A stretch of 64,000 bases of DNA from assembly GCA_025175895.1 (NCBI GenBank), contig CM045997.1:108734479-108798478 (forward strand), read 5' to 3'. Positions within the stretch are counted from its first letter, which is position 1, and each line of letters starts with the position of its first letter. This stretch comes from Wurfbainia villosa (lineage: Eukaryota; Streptophyta; Magnoliopsida; Zingiberales; Zingiberaceae). The position numbers and the translations under genes are program-made. This document shows positions 32,838-44,177 of this stretch, one piece after another. The notes under the pieces are model-generated. The model did no database searches and was not told the origin of the DNA. It saw nothing but the letters and a program-made list of their open reading frames with translations.

Positions 32838-34244
32838 CTAGCGTGAATCAATCACGCTCTTAGGAACCCAAAACCGATTTGAGCTCCTAGGGTTAATTAG
32901 GTATTTCTTAGGGATAACCTCCCTAGATACCTTCCTAATGACCCTTCTAGGCTTAGAAGCCTTGGTCATTTTGGTTTTGCCATGGTTAACTCTAGGGGTG
33001 ACTCCCCTTGTAACCTTCTTAGTGGCCACCCTAGGTTTCCTAGAAACCCTAGCCACTAGGCACAACCTTTTGTCAACCTTAGGGATGACTTCCCTATTGA
33101 CCTTGGTCTTCCTAGACCTAGTTTGTGTCCCATAATCAAATGGAACACTATGGTAAGCTACCTTAGGCTTAGGTTTGTGACCCAAACCTTGCTTGCCTTT
33201 GGTTGACTTTTGTCTTTTAGATCCTACTTGTTGACTTTGATTATTTGACCTAAAAGTTTGACCAATTGACCCTTGCATTTGATTTTGCATAATGTTGAGG
33301 GTCTTTTCAAGTTTTTCAAGCCTTGACCTCAAGGCCTGATTTTCCTTTTCTAATATCTCAATTTTTGATTTTTCATTTTCTCTTGAGATATTTCTATTTC
33401 TAGGCATATGTCTAGATTCCTTAGCATTAAAGCCTAGATGTTCTCCTATTTTCTTAATGCTTTCCTTAGGTAATATATTTTTAGGGACATTAGTCCCAAA
33501 TTTCTTCTTATTTCCTAAGTGAACACTCTTAGCACCTAAACAAAAGTATTTATTTCTATTGACATGCTTTTCATGGCAAATTGCAAGAGAATTAAAATTC
33601 CTAGCATGCTTTTGACTTTTAAATTTAGAAGATGCATTATTGAAATATACCTTAGGGTTTGCCTTGGAGGCTCCCCCTACATGTATAGCTCCTTCTTGGG
33701 TCCTTTTGCTCCCCCTAGGGCATTGATTTCGGTAATGCCCCGGTTGCCGGCACTTGAAGCAAATGACTTGCTCCTTGCTTTTCTTAGCATTGGGAACACT
33801 GGCTTCATTGACTATTTGTGCTGGTGGAGCTTTCCTAATCTTCTTTGGGCACTTGCTCTTGTAGTGCCCGGTTTCCCTACACTCAAAACATATTATATGC
33901 ATTTTCTTATTAACACATATGTTTGAGTTACCTAGGGTAGTGGTGGAGGCCGGAGTTGGATTTTGAGCTTCCTCATCTTGACCGGATGTTGAAGGCTCTT
34001 CTTGAGGTTGCTCCGGTATAGAGGATGGTCTTTCCTCCTCAATCCTAGAAGTGGATGCTCCTTCCACTTCGTCCACCTCTTCTTTCTCCGATCCGGAAGT
34101 TGACTCCATCTCATCTTCCGATTCCTCACTTTCACTTGAGGATGAACTCTCTTCATGGTATCTTGTCAATTTACTACATGGCTCCTTGGCATACATGTAA
34201 TCCCCTAACTTGCACAAAATATCATTAGGAATTAAATCTTCCAA
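32838..34244 (-). CDS. gag: gag of element E (468-codon open frame, N-terminus broken)
   Basis: From the first usable Met at 34244: residues 1-30 match the end of the gag_2/UBN2 domain (LGDYMYAKE). Residues 31-100 are Ser/Glu-rich. Zinc knuckles lie at C119-C132 (CFECRETGHYKSKC) and C162-C175 (CFKCRQPGHYRNQC). A coiled coil lies near 287-320 (EKENQALRSRLEKLEKTL), then a Lys/Arg-rich tail ending RFWVPKSVIDSR. The first ~80 codons of the domain (34470-34250) are present but contain stops and shifts. It should bind RNA and form particles if translated whole. It is the longest intact gag of the family here and ends at the same WVPKS point as A and B. Confidence 0.8.
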   Translation of the reverse strand: MEDLIPNDILCKLGDYMYAKEPCSKLTRYHEESSSSSESEESEDEMESTSGSEKEEVDEVEGASTSRIEEERPSSIPEQPQEEPSTSGQDEEAQNPTPASTTTLGNSNICVNKKMHIICFECRETGHYKSKCPKKIRKAPPAQIVNEASVPNAKKSKEQVICFKCRQPGHYRNQCPRGSKRTQEGAIHVGGASKANPKVYFNNASSKFKSQKHARNFNSLAICHEKHVNRNKYFCLGAKSVHLGNKKKFGTNVPKNILPKESIKKIGEHLGFNAKESRHMPRNRNISRENEKSKIEILEKENQALRSRLEKLEKTLNIMQNQMQGSIGQTFRSNNQSQQVGSKRQKSTKGKQGLGHKPKPKVAYHSVPFDYGTQTRSRKTKVNREVIPKVDKRLCLVARVSRKPRVATKKVTRGVTPRVNHGKTKMTKASKPRRVIRKVSREVIPKKYLINPRSSNRFWVPKSVIDSR

Positions 34245-34534
34245 AAGTTTCGTTACCTTAACCCGGTCTTGAGCTTTTGGCGTTGCTCTTGGTCCACTTT
34301 TTCAATTTTAGGACATTTCCCTTCTTATCCTAGGGGGTTGAGGCCTTGATGAGGATGAACCAATCCTCTATGTTCATCATCAAGAATGTTTCCATTCTTG
34401 CTCTCCATCTTAGGAAAATCTTACGGATCATATGGAGGTGGAGTGTTGATTTCCCATCCAAGCTTGTCTTGGAATTCCATCTTCACCCTCTAGCCTTTTG
34501 CCTTAGCTCCCGGTTGTTAATCCGTAGAAGAGCC

Positions 34535-34551
34535 CCAGGCTCTGATACCAC
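34535..34551 (-). other. Primer-binding site of element E
   Basis: Minus strand TGGTATCAGAGCCTGGG, two bases from the LTR; tRNA-iMet type. Confidence 0.85.
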
Positions 34552-34552
34552 T

Positions 34553-36023
34553 TGTTAGGAATATTGGAATGGCTAGAGGGGGGTGAATAGCGTTTCGCCC
34601 GATCATGGATGGAATTCAATCTCGTTCGTGTCTACAATTTCGTTAACGCAGCAGAATATATATAATGATAAAAGCAATAACGAAATGGACACAACACAAA
34701 TCACAACAAGAGCATATAACGTGGTTCGGAACCGAACCGGTTCCTACTCCACAGTTGGGTTAAATCACGAACCCTAGCGATGCCACAGACACCACTAACC
34801 AATAAAACTCCTTCTTGACACAAGTCAAGGGTGGAGAAACCCCTTACAAGTAATCTTACAACAATAAGATACAAATACAAGCAATTACAATAATGAATAT
34901 GAAATACAAGTAAAGAAAAGACTTTACAACACTTGTTTTGATTGTTTGAATGCTTGGTTGCTTGCTTGCACTTGGAGACCTGATTTGCACCAACAAATCG
35001 CCCCAATAGCCCTCAAGAATCGATTGCTTTTTCCTCCATCACGAGCTCCATATATAGCTTCAACTCTGTCTTTGGAAAAAGTCTATCAATCATGTCGGGA
35101 CAATCGTCGGTGATGCCCTTGTTGTAGTGAGACAACGGCTAGTTCCACGTTGGATAAGTCCAGCGGAACTACCATCGATCGGCCCGATTGTGACCATCGA
35201 TCGGCCCGATAGATCCTCACTCGACGGTCGAGTCTCAACTCCGATACGGCGAATTCGAGCACCGATCGGACTTATCACACGATCGATCATTGCTCGAGCT
35301 CATCGATCGGCCACCTCTCGGTCGATCGCTAGGCCATAACCCGATCAAACCTAGTTGATCGGTCGGTCCGCCGATCGCCACATGGCACCAGTCGACTGAC
35401 ACACCTCAAACATGAGGTTTTAACTCAAGTATGGTTCCCCCATACTTGCTAGACCACCCTTAGCCTAGACCTAAGCCTTCTAGCCACCTCCATCAGCCTC
35501 ACGCCTCTCAGATCCCTCCAAGTCATCCATGACTTGTTCATCCATCGCGCTAGCCTTCAGGTGCTTCCGTCGGTTATGTCATGCTAACGGTGTCTCCGCC
35601 AAGGAACATTGGACTTACGCCGCCAAGACTCCGCTTGGACTTTACGCCGCCAACCATTGGACTTATGCTGCCAAGACTACCGCTTGGACTTTACGCCGCC
35701 AATATTAATCCCCTTGGACTTCAAATGCCAACCCATGTTGGACTTTCCATGCCAAGACCATGCTTGGACTTTTCTTGCCAACTCATGTTGGACTTTCCAT
35801 TTGCCAAGACCCATGCTTGGACTTTCCTTGCCAACACATGTTGGACTTTCCATTTGCCAAGTACTCATGACTTGGACTTTCCCAAATGCCAAGTGTCCAA
35901 CTTGGACTTTCCATGACAATTATATTGTCATATGTTTTTGTCGAAACATCAAAACACATCAAAATATCACTCGAGCCAAACTCGAGTCCTGGTCAATCGT
36001 GACCTGGGCCGATTGCACCAACA
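34553..36023 (-). repeat. 5' LTR of element E
   Basis: 1471 bases. In the cluster (35080-35400) most CAGTCGACTG sites of the other LTR read ATCGATCGGCCCGAT or similar. Conversely one CAGTCGACTG at 35389-35398 corresponds to GGGCCGACCGGG in the left LTR (30322-30333). Confidence 0.92.
35048..35056 (-). promoter_or_regulatory. TATA box of element E 5' LTR
   Basis: Minus strand TATATATGG, next to GAGCTCGTG, at the same place as in A and B. Confidence 0.5.
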
Positions 36024-36714
36024 GACCCAATATGTTGAGATTATGTTTAAGTACCTATAAGATATATGTTTTCAAAGAGCATCTTGCATATACCCTTATT
36101 TTATGTCTAGGTGATTATGATGTTTATATGGTTGTTATGCTTATATGTTTCTGAATGCTCATGTCATTTCTCTTATATGAATGTTATGTTTATATGAATG
36201 CTATGCTTATATGTTCTTGTATGTTTATATGAATGCTATGCTTATATGTTCTTGTATGTTTATATGAATGCTATGCTTTTATGTTCTTGTATGTTTATAT
36301 GAATGCTATGCTCATATGTCCTTAAAAGATCATGTCACTACTCTACGTCTAATTCTCAATGTATGGTTTTTGTGAGTAGGAAAGGATCTTACTAAGCCTA
36401 TGTGCTTATAGTTTTATGTTTCCTTGTACTGCAGATAAGGATAAAGAATGGCTAAACTAAAGGGAGCAGTAGGAGGGGCAAAGTGTGTGTGGTAGTGGCA
36501 TGGTGGAGGAGATCTGTTTATATTTCCCATACTTATGCATGTTTTCTTTTAAGTTGAATGTCATGAACTTGAACTAAGTACTTATGAAATGATGATGCAT
36601 GCTTATGTTTAAAAGAAAGAAAAAAAAAGAAGTTTAAAGTCTTCCGCTATAAATGCATGTATGTATGATCGCGTCGCGCTGCCCCTCCAACCCCTGGAAA
36701 GAGCGGACATCACA
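36024..36714 (+). repeat. 5' LTR of element D, part 2
   Basis: Begins with the second GACCC copy (36024-36028) and continues as in 43500-44177. It has one or two more copies of a ~41-bp ATGAATGCTATGCTTATATG unit (36180-36310) than the 3' LTR. Confidence 0.9.
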
Positions 36715-36717
36715 GGT

Positions 36718-36731
36718 TGGTATCAGAGCAG
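36718..36731 (+). other. Primer-binding site of element D
   Basis: TGGTATCAGAGCAG three bases after the 5' LTR end; tRNA-iMet type. Confidence 0.85.
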
Positions 36732-36931
36732 ATCTGCCTTTCCACTACAAACACATTAAGCTCTAATCCTGTCGCTCCAAGTAAGAAATTCTATGCCTAC
36801 TCTATTTTTGTTCATGTATGATAAGAAATGAAAATATGTATGATAACCTTATGCTAGCCTTTAGTTTAAATATGCATAGATAAATGAATGATAATCTTAT
36901 ACTAGCCTTATTATAATATATGAAGATAACC

Positions 36932-37960
36932 ATGGCTGGGAGACGCAGTAGTAGAGTCAATGAGATAGTACCCTCACCTGACCTTACGCATGTGGTTACT
37001 GAACTCCAGCGTCAAGTCATAGAGCAACAACAAGTGATAAATGCCTTAATGAATCGTGAGAAACCCTACACGCCCCACGGTGCCTGGCGATAGTTCGACA
37101 GAAGCTTACCTAATCCGGTGGCGGAGGCCGCCGAAAAATTTCTCTGTCTTGGTGAACCATGGGATGCCGGGCTGGTTCAGGTGGAAAGCATCGTAGAGCT
37201 CTTGGGTGGCGAATCACGAAGATTAAGTGCGCATCATTTTGCCTTCGGAGATGCAGAATGTGGTGGGAAAGGGTTAAAGCAAAGAGGCAAGTGAATCGGA
37301 TGAGATGGATGGACTTGAATATGAATTTTTTCAAGAATTCTTCCATATCACGGGTGACAAACAAGCATTACGACGAGTTCACCGGGTTTTACAAGGTGAC
37401 CTATCGATTAGTGAAGGTGAAGAGATTCAACCGACTTGCGCCTATGCCCATAGTTAGTCGGCCAGAAGAGAAAGGGTCGGACTCATCTTTGAAGATGCTC
37501 GGGACCGAGATAGCTCTGAGCGTGGTGGTGGCGAGTCAATAGGCCGCGGTCGCGGAGGAGGCATTGATAGTGCCTTGATTACGAACATTACAGAACAACA
37601 TTAACCCGGCAAAGAGGGCCTTGAATGAAGGCGGAGTCAAGCCCGGTCGGAGTCAGAGAACCCAGTACTTGGAAGGAACCACGCGGCAAGAAAGCAATGG
37701 GATGACTCTAAAGGTGGTCCAGCGAACAAGCATCCCAAGATCCCTCTGTGTGCTACATGCGGGAAGATACATCCCGGAGTATGCTACAGGGGCACAAATA
37801 GATGCTACAACTATGGACGAGAAGGGCATAGAGTTAAGGACAACCCTGTTTAGGTTCAGGCACCTCCTCAGCAGTATACCCAGTACAGGGGTGCTCCTCC
37901 ACAGCTACACCAGATGCAGGCTGCAATCGAAGGTGCCCCGATAAGTCAAGGGAGATTGGA
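36932..37960 (+). pseudogene. gag: gag of element D
   Basis: ATG at 36932 (MAGRRSSRVNEIV). The frame then shows VTELQRQVIEQQQVINAL, a stop near 37090, PVAEAAEKFLCLG and, after shifts, a gag-like block to 37540. Near 37740-37850 comes CATCGKIHPGVC and a knuckle reading CYNYGREGHRVKDNP, in which the second and fourth zinc ligands are replaced by Tyr and Asn. This would disable RNA binding. Confidence 0.75.
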
Positions 37961-38054
37961 AGCCCGCCCGGTGGCACGAATGCCGGTATTCTCTCTCACC
38001 CAAGAAGATGTGGCACGCTTCTCACGATTATCACAGTCGGATATTTATTTTTTC

Positions 38055-38494
38055 GATATGCTACTGCATTATTTGATACTGGGGCAACACATTCGTTTGT
38101 TTCTACACCTTTCACGAAAAAGATAGACATGCCACCACAAGCTTTGGATCGCACGTTCTTAACCACTCTGCCCTCGGGAGAAGTAATGCCCTCCACTCAT
38201 ATGCTACGAGCTGCACCCATCAGAGTCGCAGACAGAGAACTCTACTGTGATCTGATGGTGCTCGACATGCAGGATTATGATGTCATATTGGGCATGGATT
38301 TCTTAAGCAAGTACGGTGCTTCGATCGAGTGTCGCAAAAGAAAAGTGGTCTTCCAGCCAGAGGCAGAACCTATGTTTGAATTTATTGGAGAGCCAAGGAA
38401 AAGAATCGATAAATTTCTATCAGCTCTACAGGCGCGCAAGATGTTAGACAGTGGATGCACTGGGTTTCTAGCACATGTGGTTGATACAAGTTAA
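38055..38494 (+). pseudogene. Aspartic protease of element D
   Basis: ATALFDTGATHSFVS at about 38060-38105 carries the D-T-G catalytic motif. It is followed in the same frame by DLMVLDMQDYDVILGMDFLS, typical of chromovirus protease. The frame ends at 38494 (TAA). The upstream frame (37914-38126) overlaps out of phase, so a frameshift separates it from gag. Confidence 0.85.
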
Positions 38495-38599
38495 ACCGAG
38501 GACCAGAAGCTAGCAGATGTCAGAGTTGTATGCAGTTACCTAGAGGTATTCCCAGATGAACTACCAGGGTTAGCCCCTGATAGAGAAATTGAATTTGAG

Positions 38600-39720
38600 A
38601 TCGAATTGATTCCTAGTACTAACCCGATCTCTAAAGCACCTTACCGTATGGCCTTGCTTGAATTGAAGGAACTTGAGGGCGATTCTGAGAGTTACTCGAC
38701 AAGGGACTCATACGCCCAAGTCGCTCTCCATGGGGAGCTCCAGTACTGTTGGTAAAGAAGAAAGATGGGTCTATGCGAATGTGCATAGACTACCGAGCGC
38801 TAAATAATGTGACAATCAAGAACATGTACCCTTTACCACAGATTGATGACCTGTTCGACTAGCTAAAGGGTGCCACCGTCTTCTCTAAGATTGACCTGAG
38901 GTCTGTCTATCATCAAGTGAAAGTAAAATCAGATGATATACCAAAGACGACTTTCCGAACAAGATACGGACATTATGAGTTCGTAGTTATGTCCTTCGGA
39001 GTGACGAATGCACCTGCTATGTTCATGGATCTGATGAATCAGATATTCTCAGCATTCCTCAACAAATTTGTAATCGTTTTCATCGACGATATACTAATAT
39101 ATTCGAGAACCCAAGAAGAGCACGCAGAACACCTGAATATGGTATTACAGATTCTTCAGGAAAAGCAGCTGTATGTAAAGTTCTCCAAATGCGAATTCTG
39201 GCTCGATCAAGTATCATTTTTGGGTCACGTTATATCCAAGCACGGAGTGATGGTAGACCCAATAAAGATTGAAGTTGTGAGTAACTGGAACAGGCCAAAG
39301 AATGCCAGCGAGATCAGAAGCTTTCTTGGGCTAGCAAGCTACTACAGGAAGTTTGTAGAAAACTTCTCTAGAATTACAACCCCTATGACAATTCTCACAA
39401 GAAAGAACAAAAAGTATGAATGGACAGCCGCCTACGAGAAGAGTTTAACGGAATCTAAAAAGAGATTGACCAGCGCTCCAATCCTTGCTCTTCCAGACAG
39501 TAACGAAGGCTTCAACATGTACAGTGACGCTTCCAAGTTGGGACTCGGAGTTGTACTCATGCAGAATGGCAAGGTCATTGCTTACGTCTCTAGGCAACTC
39601 AAGGAACATGAAAGGAATTATCCCACTCATGATCTAGAGCTAGCAGCCATGGTCTTTTCTTTCAAAACATGGAGGCATTATCTATATGGAGCTCAGTGTA
39701 GGATTTACACAGACCACTAG
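38600..39720 (+). pseudogene. Reverse transcriptase and RNase H of element D
   Basis: RT starts near 38630 with frameshifts, then SPWGAPVLLVKKKDGSMRMC and a stop at 38860. From 38917 a 267-codon open frame: TTFRTRYGHYEFVVMSFG, FIDDILIYS with the catalytic Asp pair near 39090, KCEFWLDQVSFLGHVIS. RNase H starts near 39495 (MYSDASKLGLG with catalytic Asp, then AYVSRQLKEHERNYPTHDLE). A stop at 39718-39720 follows YTDH, where the intact family has a Gln/Lys-containing 'DH-x-SLKY'. Confidence 0.9.
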
Positions 39721-39756
39721 AGTCTAAAATATTTCTTCACATAGAAGGACCTAAAC

Positions 39757-41229
39757 ATGAGACAACGTAGATGGCTCGAGCTCGTCAAAGATTATGACTG
39801 CGAGATCTTCTACCATCCAGGAAAAGCGAACAAGGTGGCTGATTCACTCAGCAAGAAGTCTTGTGTCACCTTGATGTCTCTATCGGTATTATCTCGACCC
39901 TTAGAAAAGGAAATTATGCATTACGGGGTTGAAGTCATTTCCGGATGGCTTTCTACCATGATGATAGCACTGACACTGTTCGACGATATATTAGAAAAGC
40001 AAGCCCGCGACCCGAGCATTCAAAGGATCAAGCAAGAGGTCCTAGAAGGAAAGGATGATGGATTTCATATCTCTGACAGTGGAGTACTCTACCTCAGGGA
40101 TCGCTTGTGTATTCTCGATGATCCAGAATTACGGAAGAAGATATTTGAGGAAGCTCATGGAACCCCTTATGCGATGCATCCTGGAACCACCAAGATGTAC
40201 CAAGATCTAAAAAGGAAATTCTGGTGGTTCGGTATGAAAAGATATATGGCTCAGTATGTCAGTACCTGCCTGACCTGCCAGAGGGTTAAAGCAGAACACC
40301 AGAGACCTGGAGGAACACTGCAGCCGATCCAAATTCCAGAATGGAAATGGGAAGATATTTCTATGGATTTCATCTCAGGACTGCCCAAGACGACGAACGG
40401 ATATGATGCTATATGGGTAATCGTGGACAGATTGATGAAGTCTGGCCACTTCTTAGCAATCAAGACGACCTATTCGACTGAGCAACTGGCTCAATTATAT
40501 GCTAAGGAAATTATCAGATTACATGGGATTCCTAAGACCATCATTTCTGACAGAGATGGTCGCTTTATTTCTCATTTCTGGGAATGTGTTCAGAAGGCCC
40601 TTGGCACGAAGCTATTATTCAGTACTGCCTTTCATCCTCAGACTGACGGACAGACCGAAAGGGTGAATCAAGTACTGGAGGATATGTTACGAGCTTGCGC
40701 CTTGGATTTCAAAGGGAGCTGGTGCCGATACTTATGCTTGGCAGAATTCGCCTACAATAATAGCTACCAAGCTACTATTGGAATGGCGCCCTACGAGGCT
40801 CTATACGGGAGGAAATGTAGATCTCCTATATGCTGGTACGAGGGTGGTGAAAAGAAGGGGATGGGACTTCAAACAGATTTCATTGACGACACCACCCGAG
40901 CTATACAGAACATCCGCCAAAGAATTGAAACTGCTCAGAGCCGGCAAAAGAGCTATGCAGATATGCGGCGTAGACCGTTGGAATTCGACATCGGGGATCT
41001 GGTATTCCTCAAGGTAGCCCCTATGAAGGGAGTGATGAGATTCGGAAGGAAGGGTAAGCTGAGTCCGTGCTATGTGGGGTCGTATCCAATATTGAAGAGA
41101 GTTGGCAAGGTAGCTTACGAGCTAGAGCTGCCTCAAGAGATGTTGGCTATTCACAATATGTTCCACGTTTCGATGCTCAAGAAGTGCATTCCCAGTACAG
41201 ACCAAGTGATCGAGCCACAAACGGTATAA
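39757..41229 (+). pseudogene. RNase H tail and integrase of element D (490-codon open frame)
   Basis: Opens MRQRRWLELVKDYDCEI and HPGKANKVADSLS (RNase H end). The integrase zinc domain has H134, H141, C171 and C174. The core has D204 (SMDFISGLP), D265 (IISDRDGRF) and E301 (TDGQTERVN); D and E are 36 residues apart, the D-35-E spacing. The C-terminal GPY/F-like part (LSPCYVGSYPILKRVG) follows at about 427-442. All catalytic residues are present, making this the best preserved pol domain here. A stop at 41227 separates the chromodomain, and upstream stops at 39718 and 39742 separate RT, so the polyprotein is dead. Confidence 0.9.
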
Positions 41230-41235
41230 GTTCAA

Positions 41236-41405
41236 GAGGACCTGAGTTATGAAAGTTGGCCTATCCAGATACTAGACCGAGAAGTCAAAAGACTAAGGAA
41301 TAAAGAGGTGCCCTTAGTGAAGACCCTGTGGCAAAATCAACGGTACGAAGAAGCCACTTGGGAATACGAGGAGGACATGAAACAAAAGTACCCAGAGTTA
41401 TTCTA
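41236..41405 (+). pseudogene. Chromodomain of element D
   Basis: After one in-frame TAA, the same frame reads LSYESWPIQILDREVKRLRN, VKTLWQNQRYEEATWEYE and KYPELF before a stop at 41403-41405. The W-x(n)-E-A-T-W-E pattern is the chromodomain that targets chromovirus integration to heterochromatin. Confidence 0.85.
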
Positions 41406-41442
41406 AGTTTCGAGGATGAAACTTTTAAAAGGTATGAAGAAT

Positions 41443-44177
41443 TGTAACGCTCGTAAAATTCCTAGAAATTTTACAAGAATTTTTGCATGATTATAATGAG
41501 CTTTGTACGGGCTCTTTCAAAAAATAAAAGAAATAGAGCCAAAAAGGATGCATGGCCTAGGATTTGAACCCTAAACCCCCAAGTAGATAGCTAAACCTTA
41601 AGATGCACCCAATAACCAGAAGCCCAGTAGGGTTGTGCTATTAGGAGGGTATGGGAAATGATAGATAAAGGTAAGGGAGGCTAAGGGACACCTTCAAGTG
41701 AATAAATAGGAGAATGAGGAGACAAGAGAAACCACAATTGTCATTCTCCACTTCTCTTCTTTTTCCTCACCGAAACCCTAAGCTCCCCCTCTTCCATTTT
41801 CCGAAAACCAACCAAGCAAGAAGAGGGCTCTAGTCTTGGCATCACTTAGGGTTTTTCCAACTATTAAACAAAGCGAAGGATGTAAATATCCCCTCACCTG
41901 TAGTCAAGTTGCTTCGGTTGATGGTTGTTAAGAAATTTCTTCATGAAACTTTCGGCCAACACCCTATACATGATTCCCATGATTGTCCATGCTTTGTTTT
42001 GTATGAATATGATGATAACATGTTTCTCGATAGGCTTGGTTTAAGGGTTTGATCTTCAAGCTTCATGAAACTTTCGACCAACACTCTATACATGTTTCCC
42101 ATGATATTCCATGCTTTGTTTTGTATGAATATGATGATAACATGTTTCTAGATAGGCTTGGTTTAAGGGTTTGATCTTCAAGCTTCATGAAACTTTCGGC
42201 CAACACCCTATACATGCTTCCCATGATTGTCCATGCTTTGTTTTGTATGAATATGATGATAACATGTTTCTAGATAGGATTGGTTTAAGGGTTTGATATT
42301 CAAGCTTCATGAAACTTTCGACCAAGACCCTATACATACTTCCCATGATTGTCCATGCTATGTTTTGTAGAAATATGATGATAATAGGTTTCTAGATAGG
42401 CTTGGTTTAGGTGTTTGATCTTGAAGCCTCTTGAAACTTTCGGCCAATAACCATTTAGGCTCGTAATGGTTTTCTATGCTATGATCTATATGTAGTTATG
42501 TTATGTTTTGAATGTAGATGAAGATATTATGTTGATAGCTAAGCTAGATTCGAGTGTTGGATCTATAAGCCTCTTGAAACTCTAGGCCAAGACCTATTTA
42601 GGTTCCTAAGGGCCTTCCATGTCATGATCTATATGTGATGGAATTAACATGTGATTAGTTAGATCTTGTACAAGTTGTTTAGGGTTTAAAATTTTGTGAG
42701 AACCCCATGAAGTTTAGATCACACCATGTTATGCTTGTTCATGATGTTTATGCCATACTCTATATGTGTGTGATGTTAGTATGATGTTAAGTAGACCTTG
42801 CACAAGTTGTTTATCATGTAAACTCCTAAGAACCCTCCCTTAGGGTTTCGGCTAGCCCATGTACATGCCCTCTACTAAGTCCTCCATGCCATGCTACATG
42901 TAGAAAAAGATGTAAATATGATGTTAGTTAGATTTTATGATAGCATGATTGGTTGATGTCACTACCTTATGTCCATGTTAATTGTATGAATGTATGATTA
43001 TGTTCTTCTTATTGCCATGTTAATTGTATGAATGTATGATTATGTTATGCTCATTGCCATGTTAATTGTATGAGTGTATGATATGTCATAAAGAAGGAAC
43101 ATGATATGTTGTGAAAAGAAATATGATATGTTATGAAGAAGGAAACATGATATGTTATAAAGAAGGAACAAGAGATGTTATGAAAAGAAATATGATATGT
43201 TATGAAGAAGGAACACGATATGTTATGAAAAGAAATATGATATGTTATGATAAGGAACATGATATGCTATTTTACTTTTTGCATGGCTTGTACCGGACCC
43301 TAATAAGGTCCAAGGGATGGGCTCCTACGTGCCCCTGTGTCGACGGTCGTAGTATGGACCCAGTACGGGATGGGCTCCTAGATGCCCTAGGCCGACGGTC
43401 ATAGTACGAGCCTAGTACTCTAGTAGGTTCAGGATTAGCTACCTCGGGTCTATTAGGGTTTCACACTATGATGATGATGTATGTGGTACAATGTCGGGCC
43501 CAATATGTTGAGAATATGTTTAAGTACCTATAAGATATATGTTTTCAAAGAGCATCTTGCATATACCCTTATTTCATGTCTAGGTGATTATGATGTTTAT
43601 ATGGTTGTTATGCTTATATGTTTTTGAATGCTCATGTCATTTCTCTTATATGAATGTTATGTTTATATGAATGCTATGCTTATATGTTCTTGTATGTTTA
43701 TATGAATGCTATGCTTTTATGTTCTTGTATGTTTATATGCATGCTATGCTCATATGTCCTTAAAAGATCATGTCACTACTCTATGCCTAATCCTCGATGT
43801 ATGGTTTTTGTGAGTAGGAAAGGATCTTACTAAGCCTATATGCTTATAGTTTTATGTTCCCTTGTACTGCAGATAAGGGTAAAGAATGGCTAAACTAAAG
43901 GGAGCAGTAGGAGGGGGCAAAGTGTGTGTGGTAGTGGCATGGTGGAGGAGATCTATTTATGTTTCCCATACTTATGCATGTTTTCTTTTAAGTTGAATGT
44001 CATGAATTTGAACTAAGTACTTATGAAATGATGATGCATGCTTATGTTTAAAAGAAAGAAAAAAAAAGAAGTTTAAAGTCTTCCACTGTAAGAAGTATAT
44101 AGTCTTCCGCTGTAAATGCATGTATGTATGATCGCGTCGCGCCGCCCCTCCAACCCCTTGAAAGGGCGGGCGTGACA
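41443..44177 (+). repeat. 3' LTR of element D
   Basis: 2735 bases, TGTAACGCTCG...GGCGTGACA, preceded by a GAGGATGAAACTTTTAAAAGG tract and followed by GGATG. It has the same 122-bp array, the ATGATATGTTATGAAG repeat (43080-43265) and the 41-bp unit as the 5' copy. Confidence 0.9.

Larger units (their letters stand above)
29483..36023 (-). mobile_element. Element E: complete gag-only LTR retrotransposon
   Basis: 6541 bases flanked by a perfect GACCC duplication (29478-29482 and 36024-36028). 5' LTR 36023-34553, primer-binding site, gag (~34470-32838), 3' UTR, PPT, 3' LTR 30959-29483. Nothing between gag and the PPT codes for protease, integrase or RT. It fits the published TR-GAG class (terminal repeats with gag only). 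It lies antisense in the 5' LTR of D and is the reference copy for reading A, B, H, I and K. Confidence 0.92.
27370..44177 (+). mobile_element. Element D: Tekay-like chromovirus (Ty3/gypsy), 5' LTR split by E
   Basis: Flanked by GGATG at 27365-27369 and 44178-44182. 5' LTR 27370-29482 plus 36024-36714; 3' LTR 41443-44177. Primer-binding site TGGTATCAGAGCAG, then gag, protease, RT, RNase H, integrase and a C-terminal chromodomain, which marks chromoviruses. The LTR start TGTAACGCCCG and gene order suggest Tekay/Del. It inserted in the RT of C in the same orientation. Without E it is about 10.3 kb. Confidence 0.9.

Noticed and set aside
30545..36154. Frames of 110-181 codons in the LTRs of E (30545-30982, 35609-36154) and similar ones in H, I and A
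   Set aside because: They translate the CCAAG/CTTGG repeat array (LDFPCQ, LGLSMP repeats), occur in all frames and on both strands, and sit in LTR U3.
43111..43404. 97-codon frame reading KRNMICYEEG repeats in the D LTR (also 29106-29294)
   Set aside because: Product of the ATGATATGTTATGAAG tandem repeat in both LTRs.
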